The notes under the pieces: model-generated
Seen by the model: the letters and a program-made list of their open reading frames with translations, nothing else
What the model was told of the DNA's origin: nothing
Database searches by the model: none
Source of the DNA: Peterkaempfera podocarpi
Lineage (GTDB): Bacteria; Actinomycetota; Actinomycetes; Streptomycetales; Streptomycetaceae
Length of the DNA stretch: 64,000 nucleotides
Assembly: GCF_042466665.1 (NCBI RefSeq)
Contig: NZ_CP162102.1
Coordinates: forward strand, 434,001 to 498,000
Direction: 5' to 3'
Shown: positions 24,289 through 32,876 of the stretch, one piece after another
Numbering within the stretch: position 1 is the stretch's first letter
How the letters are laid out: each line of letters begins with the position of its first letter
Translations under genes and position numbers: made by a program

Positions 24289-25224
24289 CTAGGACAGCTG
24301 CCATGCCCGGCGCAGGGCGGTCGCGGCCACTGCGCGGGTGCGGGCGGCCCGGGGGGCGATCCCGTCGAGGTAGAGCGCGGAGTGGATCATGCCTTGGCAG
24401 CGGGTGACGCTGGTGGGCACGCCCGCTGCGGCGAGCCTGTCGGCATAGATCTCACCCTCGTCCCGCAGCGGGTCGTACTCCATGGTGATGACCGTGGCCG
24501 GGGGCAGTCCGGCCAGGTCGGGGGCGCGCAGCGGGGCGGCCTGCCAGGGTGCCCGGTGGAAGGAGCCGGCGGGCAGCCCGAGGTAGGTCTGCCAGCAGCG
24601 CACCATCACCGCGCGGGTGTTGCCGTAGCCGGTGGCCAGCCGGCGGTACGACCGGGTGTCCAGGCCGGTGTCCAGGGCCGGGCAGACCAGCAGCTGGTGG
24701 GCGATACGCGGCCCGGCCTCCCGCGCCAGCAGGGCGGTGACGGTGGCGAGGTTGGCGCCTGCGCTCTCGCCCGCGACAGCCAGCCGGGCGGGGTCGGCGC
24801 CGATCGCGGCGCCGTTGGCCGACGCCCAGACGACGGCGGCCCAGGCGTCCTCCACCGCGGCGGGGTAGGGGTGCTCGGGGGCGAGCCGGTAGCCGACGTT
24901 GAGCACGGCGGCCTGGGCCTGGACGGCGATCGCCCGGCAGACGGGGTCGGCGTAGTCGATGCTCCCGCTCATCCAGCCGCCGCCGTGGAAGTAGACCACG
25001 ACCGGCAGCACCCGGCCGGGTCCGGGGTGGTAGAGGCGGGCCGCGAGCGGGCCGGCGCGGGTGGGGAGCGTGACGTCCTGGACCAGCGCGACGGAGGGTG
25101 CGGGGGCGCAGTAGGCGGTGAACGCCTCGATGGCGGCACGGAACTGGGGGACGGCCAGCTCCTCGACGGGTGGCTGTCCGATGTGCGTGTCCAGGAACGC
25201 CTTGACATCCGGGTCGAGCGGCAT
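24289..25224 (-). CDS. Alpha/beta hydrolase, likely N-deacetylase/esterase of the cluster
   Basis: A 311-residue HSL-type hydrolase: oxyanion HGGGW (residues about 80-84), nucleophile GESAGAN (Ser about 154), acid in YDPLRDEG and His in MIHSALY. No signal peptide is present. It lies 12 bases downstream of methyltransferase B. The known physostigmine route includes an acetylation followed by deacetylation, and this is the only hydrolase in the cluster, so removal of the N-acetyl group is the best guess. Arylformamidase-like or carbamate esterase activity is the alternative. Confidence 0.82.
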   Translation of the reverse strand: MPLDPDVKAFLDTHIGQPPVEELAVPQFRAAIEAFTAYCAPAPSVALVQDVTLPTRAGPLAARLYHPGPGRVLPVVVYFHGGGWMSGSIDYADPVCRAIAVQAQAAVLNVGYRLAPEHPYPAAVEDAWAAVVWASANGAAIGADPARLAVAGESAGANLATVTALLAREAGPRIAHQLLVCPALDTGLDTRSYRRLATGYGNTRAVMVRCWQTYLGLPAGSFHRAPWQAAPLRAPDLAGLPPATVITMEYDPLRDEGEIYADRLAAAGVPTSVTRCQGMIHSALYLDGIAPRAARTRAVAATALRRAWQLS

Positions 25225-25236
25225 GGTCGCTCCCGC

Positions 25237-26220
25237 TCAACGGTGCAGCGGCAGCAGGTTGCCGTGGATGCGGCCGACGCATCGGTCCAGGCTGCGGCCG
25301 CGGCCGGCGATGACCCGGAAGCCGGTCGGCCGCAGCCGCAGTTCCAGGGCGCGCAGCTGGTCCAGGCTGTCCAGTTCGCGGACGCGGGTGCGCAGCGTCG
25401 GGGTGTCGACGAGTTCCTCGGGGTGGATGTGCCGGGTGCGGTCGGGCTCGGCTCCTGCCAGGTCGACGAAGGGGGTGCCGCCGGGTGTGTAGACCCGGTC
25501 GGCGGCGAGCCAGTCCACCGGGAGGCCGGCGAACAGGTCGGGGACGTCGGCGAAGCGCATCGGCTGGACGACGGGGTTGAGATAGGCGTCCGCGTCCAGG
25601 GCGTCCTGCTCGGCCTCGCTGAGCTCGAGCCCCGTCCAGCCGGTGGGGAAGCCGTACTCGCTGAGGGAGAGCCGGATTCCCAGACTGCGGATGGTCTCCA
25701 GTCCGTCGCCGCGGCTGCCGGTGCGGCTGAGCAACTGGACCAGCTCGCGGTCCAGCATCCGGCTGTGCTCTCCGAGTGCGTGGTACAGCCACAGATGCAG
25801 CAGCCCCTGGTCGGCCAGGTGGGTGGTGAGCCAGCGCAGTCCGGCCCGGGGGTCGGGCAGATGGTGCAGCACGCCGAAGCAGAGGATCAGGTCGAAGCGG
25901 TGGTCGAGGTCCAGGTCCGGCATCCGGCCGTGGACGAACTCCACGTTGGTCACCTGGTGGTGCTCTGCGCGGCGGCGGGCGATCTCGACGGAGCGGGCGC
26001 AGGCGTCGACTCCGGTGAAGTGGGCTTCGGGGTGGCTGCGGGCGAGCGCCACCAGGATGTTGCCGGTGCCGCAGCCGGCGTCCAGGATCTGCCAGCCCGT
26101 CAGACGGGTGTCGGCGAGGACGAAGGGCAGTTCTTCGGCGACGACGTCGATGAGCGGGGAGTCGTCCTCCGGCGAGGGGAACGGGAAGTTCTCATAGAGC
26201 TGCACCACATCCGTGGTCAT
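25237..26220 (-). CDS. SAM-dependent methyltransferase B of the psm-type cluster
   Basis: A 327-residue class I methyltransferase of a different type from A and C. The N-terminus is MTTDVVQLYENFPFPSPEDD. Motif I is ILDAGCGTGNILVAL (about residues 45-59), then FTGVDACARSVEIARRRAE, and motif IV FDLILCFGVLHHLPDP. The C-terminal 150 residues (ending GNLLPLHR) form a separate domain seen in long bacterial methyltransferases. It is the first gene of the leftward arm, with a good promoter upstream. A role in N- or C3-methylation of the indole intermediate is inferred from context. The unusual size makes it a candidate for the C3-methylation/cyclisation step. Confidence 0.83.
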   Translation of the reverse strand: MTTDVVQLYENFPFPSPEDDSPLIDVVAEELPFVLADTRLTGWQILDAGCGTGNILVALARSHPEAHFTGVDACARSVEIARRRAEHHQVTNVEFVHGRMPDLDLDHRFDLILCFGVLHHLPDPRAGLRWLTTHLADQGLLHLWLYHALGEHSRMLDRELVQLLSRTGSRGDGLETIRSLGIRLSLSEYGFPTGWTGLELSEAEQDALDADAYLNPVVQPMRFADVPDLFAGLPVDWLAADRVYTPGGTPFVDLAGAEPDRTRHIHPEELVDTPTLRTRVRELDSLDQLRALELRLRPTGFRVIAGRGRSLDRCVGRIHGNLLPLHR

Positions 26221-26282
26221 TGCTACCGCCTTTCTCGAATTTTTCGCGAGCGGTCCGAGGTATTCCCGGAGCGCCCCTTGGA

Positions 26283-26311
26283 ACCCTAGTTCGAACGATC
26301 AGCGGCGGCAA
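26283..26311 (-). promoter_or_regulatory. Promoter for the leftward arm
   Basis: On the minus strand, TTGCCG (26306-26311), a 17-base spacer and TAGGGT (26283-26288) lie about 60 bases before the methyltransferase B start. Confidence 0.6.
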
Positions 26312-26718
26312 AATATCCACACCGGGGACGCAGCGCCCGGCAGAGCCGATCGGGTGAGACATCCCAGTGGTGCACATACGAACGGTTCGGGCGGGAACAA
26401 ACCGGTTGTCGCGCCCATTCCGCGGGCGCCGACGGTTCGACGACGGGCCTGCACTCCCACGCCCCCCGCCCACCACGAACCCCCTCGCCGCACGCTTTCT
26501 GACGCGTGGTGGCGAGGTCTGCGCCGACGCCTTGACGGTCATTCGAGCGACCTTCGGCAAACAGGCCGAAAGCTTTCACCCACTCCGATCCGCCTGATAT
26601 CCGCACGGAACCGGCGGACCGTCGAATTCGCCTGCGCACATTCCCGGAAACCCGGCCGGAAGCCCGACCGGAAGCCCGACCGAAGACCCGATCAGAACCG
26701 AGGAACCGAGGAGCAGAC
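26312..26718. other. Divergent control region of the psm-type cluster
   Basis: Here GC content is visibly lower than in the flanking genes. It holds two copies of ACGGTTCG (near 26380 and 26432), one within the near-palindrome CGAACGGTTCG, and a short direct repeat GAAGCCCGACC at 26660-26682. No cluster-specific regulator gene is present in either arm, so control by a distant regulator at this region is likely. I could not fix the rightward promoter. Confidence 0.4.
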
Positions 26719-27534
26719 ATGAAAGGCCAGCCGATAACCGCTGGAATCCCCGAGCCGTACGCGGCCATCTCCGACACCTACGACCGCCTGGCGGTGTGGG
26801 CCTGCGAGCACTGGGGGGAGAGCCCCCGGTACAAGATGGCCGCCTTCCTGGAGAAGGTGTGGTCGGACCACCCCGCCCCGGTGCAGAGCGTGCTGGAGGT
26901 GTGCTGCGGCACCGGGCTGATGCTGGAGCAACTGGTGCGCCGCGGCTACGCGGTGTCCGGCCTGGACCGCTCGGGGCCGATGCTCGCCCAGGCCCGGACC
27001 CGGCTGGGCGACGACGTCCCCCTGGTCCGGTCCGAACTCCCCGAGATCCCCGGGGAGCAGCAGTACGACGCCGTCATCTGCGCCGCCGCGGCGCTCAACT
27101 ACATGCCGGACGAGCAGACCCTTCAGCGGACGTTCGAGGCGGTCGCCCGCACCGTGCGGCCCGGCGGCTCGTTCGTCTTCGACGTCCTCGCGCACCGGAT
27201 GGTGGCCGACCGCTTCGGCACCAGCGTGTGGGCCGACGACCTGGGCGACCTGGCCTTCATCTGGAAGTTCCAGCACCACCCCGGCCGGCCCCACACCGAC
27301 CTGGACTACACCCAGTTCCTGCGCGACGGGAACGGGCCGGACACCTACACGGTGGTACGCGAGACCCACCGGCTGTTCGCGCTGGACCGCGACACGGTGC
27401 GCGAACTGGCCCACCGGGCGGGCTTCACGGACATCTCGGTGTACGACAACTACTCCTTCGAGCCGGCCGACGACGCCACCGACTACGAGACCTGGACGCT
27501 CACCCGCGGCCAGGCCGCCGACCCGCTTCGGTGA
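26719..27534 (+). CDS. SAM-dependent methyltransferase C of the psm-type cluster
   Basis: A 271-residue class I methyltransferase, paralogous to the protein encoded at 23380-24180 over its whole length. Motif I is VLEVCCGTGLMLEQL, then SGLDRSGPMLAQAR, and post-motif AALNYMPDEQTLQRTFE. The start ATG 26719 has GAGGAGCAGAC upstream. It opens the rightward arm and is 25 bases from the carbamoyltransferase gene, which would suit methylation of the carbamoyl nitrogen or of the indoline nitrogens. The exact step is unassigned. Confidence 0.86.
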   Translation: MKGQPITAGIPEPYAAISDTYDRLAVWACEHWGESPRYKMAAFLEKVWSDHPAPVQSVLEVCCGTGLMLEQLVRRGYAVSGLDRSGPMLAQARTRLGDDVPLVRSELPEIPGEQQYDAVICAAAALNYMPDEQTLQRTFEAVARTVRPGGSFVFDVLAHRMVADRFGTSVWADDLGDLAFIWKFQHHPGRPHTDLDYTQFLRDGNGPDTYTVVRETHRLFALDRDTVRELAHRAGFTDISVYDNYSFEPADDATDYETWTLTRGQAADPLR

Positions 27535-27559
27535 CGTATCGCCAGAAAGGAGTCGCACC

Positions 27560-29242
27560 ATGCTCATCTGCGGAATGAAGCTGACCCACGACGGCGGGGT
27601 CGCCCTGGTCGACGACGGTGCGCTGCTGTGCAGCATCGAGATGGAGAAGCTGGACGGCAATCCCCGCTACCAGCCACTGGACCGCCTGGAGGTGGTCGAG
27701 GACCTGCTGCGGCAGCAGGGGGTGCGCCCCAGGGACGTGGACTCCTTCGTGGTCGACGGCTGGTTCGCAGCGCCGGGTGAGCAGACGCCCCTGCTGCGGG
27801 TCACCCATCGCGGCCGGCCGGTCACCGTCGAGGTCGCACCGTACTCCGAGGCGGACGCCCCCTCCCCCGTGGACGTGCTGCACCGCTACGCGTTCGACGG
27901 ACTGCCGCTGAGCAGCGGCACGGTCCGCTACGCCAGCTACCACCACGGCACCCAGCACCTCCTGGGCTCCTACTGCACCAGCCCGTTCGCCGCCCGCGGG
28001 GAACCCGCCCTGGTGCTCGTCTGGGACGGCGGCAGCACGCCGAGGCTGTACCGGGTGGGGGCCCACCCCCTCAGCGTGCAGGCCCTGGGCCCGCTGCTGC
28101 CGGTCTACGGCAGCGCCTTCGCCGACTACTGCGCCCAGCTGGAGCCCTACCGGTCCGCCGGACGGGAGCAGGTCCGGTCCTGCGACCACGCCGTACCCCG
28201 CAATCTCGACGTGGCGGGCAAGGCGATGGCCTACGCCGCCCTGGGTCGCGACGAGCCGGACTTCTACCCGGTCCTTGACGAGCAGCTGGCGGGTCTGCCG
28301 CTCACCTTCGACACCGGTCTGGAGCTGGCGCAGTGGCTCGACGGGCACCGTGACACCGTCTGGCCGGGCGCCTCCGACGCGGATCTGATCGCCAGCTTCC
28401 AGGGGTATCTGGGCACCAGGCTGCTGACCGCCCTCCGGGAGCGGGTCCGGCAACTGCCCCCGGAGCTGCGCACCGACAATCTCTGCCTGTCGGGGGGATG
28501 CGCGCTGAACATCAAGTGGAACAGTGAGATCCGCTCCAGTGGGCTCTTCCGCGAGGTGTGGATCCCCCCGTTCCCCAACGACTCCGGAGCGGCCCTCGGC
28601 ACCGCGGCCGCCGAGATGGTGCACCACGGCCAGGGCCCCCGGCTGGAGTGGGACGTCTTCAGCGGCCCCCGGCTGCGGGACAACGGGGAGGTCCCCGGCT
28701 GGCAGTCCGCGCCCTGCGACGCGGCGGCACTGGCCGCGGTCCTCCATGAACGCGGCGAGCCCGTCGTGGTGCTGGAGGGACGCGCCGAACTGGGCCCCAG
28801 GGCCCTCGGCCACCGCAGCATCATCGCCCCCGCGCACGAGGCCAAGACCAAGATCCTGCTCAATGACATCAAGGGCCGGGCCCACTACCGGCCGGTCGCC
28901 CCCATCTGCCTGGAGCACCGGGCCCCCGAGGTCTTCTCCCCCGGCTGCCCCGACCCCTACATGCTCTTCGACCATGTGGTGCGGCCGGAGTGGACGGACC
29001 GGATCCCCGCCGTCATCCACCTGGACGGCACCGCCCGCCTGCAGACCGTCAGCGAGAGCGGCAACCCCTTCCTGGCCCGGCTGCTCACCGAGTACGAGCG
29101 GCTCAGCGGCATCCCGGTGCTCTGCAACACCAGCGCCAACGAGAACGGCCGGGGCTTCTTCCCCGACGTGCACGCCGCCGCGGAATGGGGCCGTGTGGAC
29201 ATCCTCTGGGCCGACGGGCGGCTGTACACCCGCCGCCCCTGA
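27560..29242 (+). CDS. NodU/CmcH-family O-carbamoyltransferase
   Basis: A 560-residue carbamoyltransferase. The N-terminal ASKHA-type domain begins with MKLTHDGGVALVDDGALL and carries the catalytic-region HHGTQHLLGSY (residues about 128-138) and WDGGSTP. The middle has LCLSGGCALNIKWN. The C-terminal YrdC-like domain has RAELGPRALGHRSIIA, KGRAHYRPVAP and PVLCNTSANENGRGFFPDV. Enzymes of this family transfer the carbamoyl group from carbamoyl phosphate (via carbamoyl-adenylate) to a hydroxyl. Here the acceptor is probably the 5-hydroxyl of an indole, giving the carbamate of physostigmine. AGAAAGGAG lies just before ATG. It is cytoplasmic and co-transcribed with its neighbours. Confidence 0.9.
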   Translation: MLICGMKLTHDGGVALVDDGALLCSIEMEKLDGNPRYQPLDRLEVVEDLLRQQGVRPRDVDSFVVDGWFAAPGEQTPLLRVTHRGRPVTVEVAPYSEADAPSPVDVLHRYAFDGLPLSSGTVRYASYHHGTQHLLGSYCTSPFAARGEPALVLVWDGGSTPRLYRVGAHPLSVQALGPLLPVYGSAFADYCAQLEPYRSAGREQVRSCDHAVPRNLDVAGKAMAYAALGRDEPDFYPVLDEQLAGLPLTFDTGLELAQWLDGHRDTVWPGASDADLIASFQGYLGTRLLTALRERVRQLPPELRTDNLCLSGGCALNIKWNSEIRSSGLFREVWIPPFPNDSGAALGTAAAEMVHHGQGPRLEWDVFSGPRLRDNGEVPGWQSAPCDAAALAAVLHERGEPVVVLEGRAELGPRALGHRSIIAPAHEAKTKILLNDIKGRAHYRPVAPICLEHRAPEVFSPGCPDPYMLFDHVVRPEWTDRIPAVIHLDGTARLQTVSESGNPFLARLLTEYERLSGIPVLCNTSANENGRGFFPDVHAAAEWGRVDILWADGRLYTRRP

Positions 29243-29309
29243 GGCCCGCCGCCAGACCCCGGACACCCGCGACCCCGAGACCCGGGGTGCCGGACGAAAG
29301 GCCGCGCCC

Positions 29310-30014
29310 ATGTCCGATCCCAGCAGCCCCCCGCCACCGGCCCTGGTGGCGACTCCCCGCATCCGCATCGCGACCCGCGACGACATCGGGACCGCCGCCG
29401 CGGTCCTCACCGACGCACTGATCGACGACCCGGTCACCCGCTGGGTGTTCCCCGACGACCGGGACCGCCCGCTGGCCCTCCCGGAGTTCTTCCGAGAGGT
29501 CGTCAGCGAGACGCTCAGCCGGGGTGAGGTCCACCTCACCGAAGAGGACGACGCCGTCGTCCTGCTCACCCCGCCGACGACCGACCTCCACCGGCGGACC
29601 GGCCACGCCCCGGGAGCGGCCGGCCCCGGGGCACACCCCGCCGGCCGCCCCGCGCAGATCGAGCGCCTGCTCCATGCCCACCATCCGCGGGAGCGCCACT
29701 ACTACGTGCAGTTCCAGGCGGTCCTCCCCGGCCGCCAGGGCCAGGGCCTGTGCAGCGCACTGCTGCACCGCATCCTGGCCCGGGCCGACGCCGAGGGGGT
29801 GGGCGCCTACATCGAGTGCAGCACCCCGCGCAGTCTTGCCCTGCTGCTGCGGCACGGCTTCCGGGAGCTGCCGCCGATCCAGCTCCCGGACGGCCCCGCC
29901 CTCCACCCCGCGTGGCGTGATCCGCGCCGGGCGGCGGCACATCGCCGGCCCGCGCACGCACCGCGCAGCACGACCGGACGGCACCGGAGGGAGGCCCCGC
30001 CATGGACGCACTGA
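29310..30014 (+). CDS. GNAT-family N-acetyltransferase of the cluster
   Basis: A 234-residue GNAT protein. IRIATRDDIGTAAAVLTDALIDDPVTRWVFPD opens the fold. The acetyl-CoA loop is LPGRQGQGLCSALLHRILARAD (Q/RxxGxG/A type, residues about 140-160), followed by YIECSTPRSLALLLRHGF. ATG 29310 has GAAAGG nine bases upstream. The last 13 bases overlap the next gene. In the physostigmine pathway serotonin is N-acetylated before carbamoylation and C3-methylation, and this enzyme fits that step. The basic C-terminal tail (APRSTTGRHRREAPP) is probably unstructured. Confidence 0.82.
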   Translation: MSDPSSPPPPALVATPRIRIATRDDIGTAAAVLTDALIDDPVTRWVFPDDRDRPLALPEFFREVVSETLSRGEVHLTEEDDAVVLLTPPTTDLHRRTGHAPGAAGPGAHPAGRPAQIERLLHAHHPRERHYYVQFQAVLPGRQGQGLCSALLHRILARADAEGVGAYIECSTPRSLALLLRHGFRELPPIQLPDGPALHPAWRDPRRAAAHRRPAHAPRSTTGRHRREAPPWTH

Positions 30015-31324
30015 ACCAGCGCGCACACCACGCCGTCCAGACCTGGCTCCGGGCAGCGCAGCGCTGCAGCCTGGGCCTGCCACCCGCCTTCCCGTTCCGC
30101 GAGGTGACGGCGGCCATCCGGCGGCACGGCAGCGCCGCCCTGCCGTCCGCCGTCAACAACGCCCTGATCGAGGCGGCGGCCCGCGCCGAGGAGCTGGCGG
30201 GCCGCCCGCCCGCCCGCAGCTGGTTCGCGGCGCGCTGGCTGTGGTCAGCGACGGCGGGAGCCCGTGGCTCCCCGAGCTATGACGCCTATGTGATGTGCGG
30301 CCTGCTGAACCAGTACTGCCAGGGCGCCGGGGACTTCCGCGCCAACGCCAGGGCCCTGGGCACCGCTCTCACCGCCGACCTGCTCGGCCATGAACTCGCC
30401 CAGCACTGCGCGGAGTTCACCCGCCCCCGCACCCGCGCCGCCGTCCACCTGGCGGCCGACCTGCGGCGGGCCGTGCGGGGGACGGCGTCCCCACCGGCCG
30501 CCGGTCCCGACCCGGGCAGCGGCGCCGGTACGGGCACGGACGCGGACACCGCCGACGGCATCGACCCGGCGAAGGAACCGGGTCTGGAGCCGGCCGACGC
30601 CCTGCGGCTGTGCGAGCGGCTGGTGTCGGTGGTGCAGCGCTCCCAGTCCCCGCAGCTGCGCACCGTTCTCGCGTACACCCCCCTCGTCGTCACCACCGAG
30701 CACGACGAGTACCTGTTCATCCGCTCGATCCAGATCATGGAGCTGCTGTCCAGCCTGGCGGCCTCCCACGCTCAGGAGGCGCTGGAGTGCGCCGACCGGG
30801 ACGCGGTGCCCGAGCTGCTCGTCCATCTGGAGGGCCTGCGCTCGACGCTGGACCACTCGGCCCGGCTGTTCCACATCGTCGCCACCGTCGACCCGGTGCA
30901 GTTCGCCGGCATCCGGGACGCCACCTATGGCACCGGGGCGCTTCAGTCGCCGGCCTTCGCCGCGCTGGAGCGGCTGTGCCGGGGCGCGGAGGCACTGCGG
31001 CCCGAGACGTCCGCGGCGGTGCCCGCCGACCGTCAGCCCTGTCCGGCCACCTCGCTGAGCTCCGCCCTGGAGGAGCTGCTGGGACGGGTGGACGAGGAGA
31101 CGGCCGCCCGGCTCGCCGGGACCGCGGCCGCGGTGGACCAGCAGTGGCTGCGCTGGAAACGGGCCCACCACGGGGTGGCCAGACGGATCATCGGCGACGT
31201 CCCCGGTACCGGTGGGACGCTCGGCATCACCTATCTGGCCGAGTACATGCACACCCCGCTCCTCACCCGCCATGCCGAACCGGCCGGGTCCGCCCCGCGG
31301 GCCGAGCCAGGAGGGCCGTCATGA
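30002..31324 (+). CDS. Tryptophan-2,3-dioxygenase-superfamily haem protein, likely tryptophan hydroxylase
   Basis: A 440-residue all-helical protein whose C-terminus carries the dioxygenase signature: RAHHGVARRIIG with the proximal haem His at about 389, then PGTGGTLGITYL (GTGG loop, residues 402-405). Earlier parts also align by eye with that family: LFIRSIQIMELLSSL (distal pocket) and DPVQFAGIRDATYGTGALQSPAF. The N-terminal 200 residues are longer than in ordinary tryptophan dioxygenase and include a Gly/Asp-rich linker at about 165-190. Haem-dependent tryptophan hydroxylases of this superfamily have been described, and a 5-hydroxylation is needed before the decarboxylase next door. ATGA overlap links it to that gene. 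N-formylkynurenine formation is the alternative. Confidence 0.75.
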   Translation: MDALNQRAHHAVQTWLRAAQRCSLGLPPAFPFREVTAAIRRHGSAALPSAVNNALIEAAARAEELAGRPPARSWFAARWLWSATAGARGSPSYDAYVMCGLLNQYCQGAGDFRANARALGTALTADLLGHELAQHCAEFTRPRTRAAVHLAADLRRAVRGTASPPAAGPDPGSGAGTGTDADTADGIDPAKEPGLEPADALRLCERLVSVVQRSQSPQLRTVLAYTPLVVTTEHDEYLFIRSIQIMELLSSLAASHAQEALECADRDAVPELLVHLEGLRSTLDHSARLFHIVATVDPVQFAGIRDATYGTGALQSPAFAALERLCRGAEALRPETSAAVPADRQPCPATSLSSALEELLGRVDEETAARLAGTAAAVDQQWLRWKRAHHGVARRIIGDVPGTGGTLGITYLAEYMHTPLLTRHAEPAGSAPRAEPGGPS

Positions 31325-32799
31325 CCCACATGACTCCGCAGGAGTTCCGACACCTGGGCCGCCAGGCCGTGGACTGGATCGCCGACTACTGGGAGACCCT
31401 GGACTCGCTGCCCGTGGCGCCGCAGATCGCCCCCGGCCGCATCCGGGGCCGGCTGCCCGACCATCCGCCGACGGAGGGCCAGCCCTTCGAAGCGCTCCTC
31501 GGCGACCTGTCGGATGTCATCGTCCCGGGCCTGCTGCACTGGCAGCATCCACGCTTCCTCGGCTACTTCCCCGCCAACGCCTCCGGTCCCGCGGTGCTGG
31601 CCGAGCTGCTCAGCGCCGGCCTGGGTGTGCAGGGCATGTCCTGGGTGACCAGCCCCGCCTGCACCGAGCTCGAACAGCACACCCTGGACTGGCTGGTGGA
31701 GCTGCTGGGCCTGCCCGACCACTTCCGCTCCACCGGCCCCGGCGGCGGCGTCATCCAGGACACCGCCTCCAGCGCCCTGCTGGTGGCGCTGGTCGCCGCA
31801 CTGCACCGGGCGGGCAAGGGCAGTGTGCGCCGTGAGGGCGTCGGCGGCACCCAGTACGCCCTCTACATCAGCCCGGAGACGCACTCCGCGGCCACCAAGG
31901 CAGCGATCGTCGCCGGGCTGGGCGAGCAGGCCGTCCGCCATGTCGCCACCCGGCCGGGCACCCAGGAGCTCGACGTCGCCGAGCTGCGCGCCCTGATCAC
32001 CCGCGACCTGGACGCCGGCATCACCCCGCTGATGGCCGTGGCCACCGTGGGCACCACCTCCACCGGCGCCGTGGACCCGGTCGCCGACATCGGCCGGATC
32101 TGCCGGGAGCACGGCCTGTGGCTCCATGTGGACGCCGCCTATGCGGGGGTCGCGGCGGTCTGCCCGGAGCTGCGGTGGCTCAACGACGGCGTGGCGCAGT
32201 ACGCGGACTCCTACTGCACCAACCCGCACAAGTGGCTGCTGACCAACTTCGACTGCGACACCTTCTGGGTGGCCGACCGCAGCTGGCTCACCGGTGCCCT
32301 CACCCTGCTGCCGGAGTACCTGCGCAACGCGCCCAGCGAGTCCGGGGAGGTCACCGACTACCGCAACTGGCAGATCCCGCTGGGCCGCCGGTTCCGGGCG
32401 CTGAAACTGTGGGCCGTGATCCGCTGGTACGGCGCGGAGGGCCTGCGGGCCCACATCCGGCAGGGCATCGCTCTCGCCGACCGGCTCGCGGGCTGGATCG
32501 GTGCCGACGAGCGCTTCGAGCTGCGGGCCCCGCACCCGCTGTCGCTGGTCTGCTTCCGGCTGCGCACGCCACCGGACGCCGACCGCAACGAGGCCAACCT
32601 CCGGCTGCTGAAGGCGGTGAACGCCACCGGCAGCACCTTCCTGACCCACAGCACGATCGGGGACGACGTGGTGCTGCGGATGGCCGCCGGCGGGGTCCTC
32701 ACCGAGGAGCGGCATCTGCGTGAGGCCTGGCAGTGCATCCTCCAGGAGACCGAGGCCATGCAGGGGGCCCAGGCCGACGCCCGCCCTCGGCTGCCCTGA
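31321..32799 (+). CDS. PLP-dependent aromatic L-amino acid decarboxylase
   Basis: A 492-residue group II decarboxylase. It has the substrate-side HPRFLGYFPANAS, the stacking His in ETHSAATKA (about 188), the Asp of HVDAAYAG (about 271) that binds the PLP nitrogen, and the Schiff-base Lys in NPHKWLLTNFDC (K304). The length is that of DDC/TDC enzymes. ATG overlaps the stop of the haem protein gene (ATGA). It should convert (5-hydroxy)tryptophan to (sero)tonin/tryptamine, the entry to physostigmine-type alkaloids. It ends the rightward arm and is followed by a strong hairpin. Confidence 0.93.
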   Translation: MTHMTPQEFRHLGRQAVDWIADYWETLDSLPVAPQIAPGRIRGRLPDHPPTEGQPFEALLGDLSDVIVPGLLHWQHPRFLGYFPANASGPAVLAELLSAGLGVQGMSWVTSPACTELEQHTLDWLVELLGLPDHFRSTGPGGGVIQDTASSALLVALVAALHRAGKGSVRREGVGGTQYALYISPETHSAATKAAIVAGLGEQAVRHVATRPGTQELDVAELRALITRDLDAGITPLMAVATVGTTSTGAVDPVADIGRICREHGLWLHVDAAYAGVAAVCPELRWLNDGVAQYADSYCTNPHKWLLTNFDCDTFWVADRSWLTGALTLLPEYLRNAPSESGEVTDYRNWQIPLGRRFRALKLWAVIRWYGAEGLRAHIRQGIALADRLAGWIGADERFELRAPHPLSLVCFRLRTPPDADRNEANLRLLKAVNATGSTFLTHSTIGDDVVLRMAAGGVLTEERHLREAWQCILQETEAMQGAQADARPRLP

Positions 32800-32834
32800 G
32801 CTCCGCCGCCCTCCGGCACCGGCCGCTGCCGGCA

Positions 32835-32872
32835 CCGGCCCCGCCGACCCGTGCACCGGGCGGCGGGGCCGG
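32835..32872. terminator. Bidirectional terminator closing the psm-type cluster
   Basis: A 12-base perfect GC stem (32835-32846 with 32861-32872) lies between the convergent decarboxylase and thioesterase genes. Confidence 0.8.
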
Positions 32873-32876
32873 ACGC

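Noticed and set aside
23368..26289. 973-codon plus-strand frame across the leftward arm of the alkaloid cluster
   Set aside because: It lies opposite three motif-supported genes and its translation is low-complexity Gly/Val/Gln/Arg without domains.
30002..31324. Ordinary catabolic tryptophan 2,3-dioxygenase
   Set aside because: The protein is longer than usual and is coupled to a decarboxylase in a biosynthetic set without kynurenine genes; kept as an alternative only.
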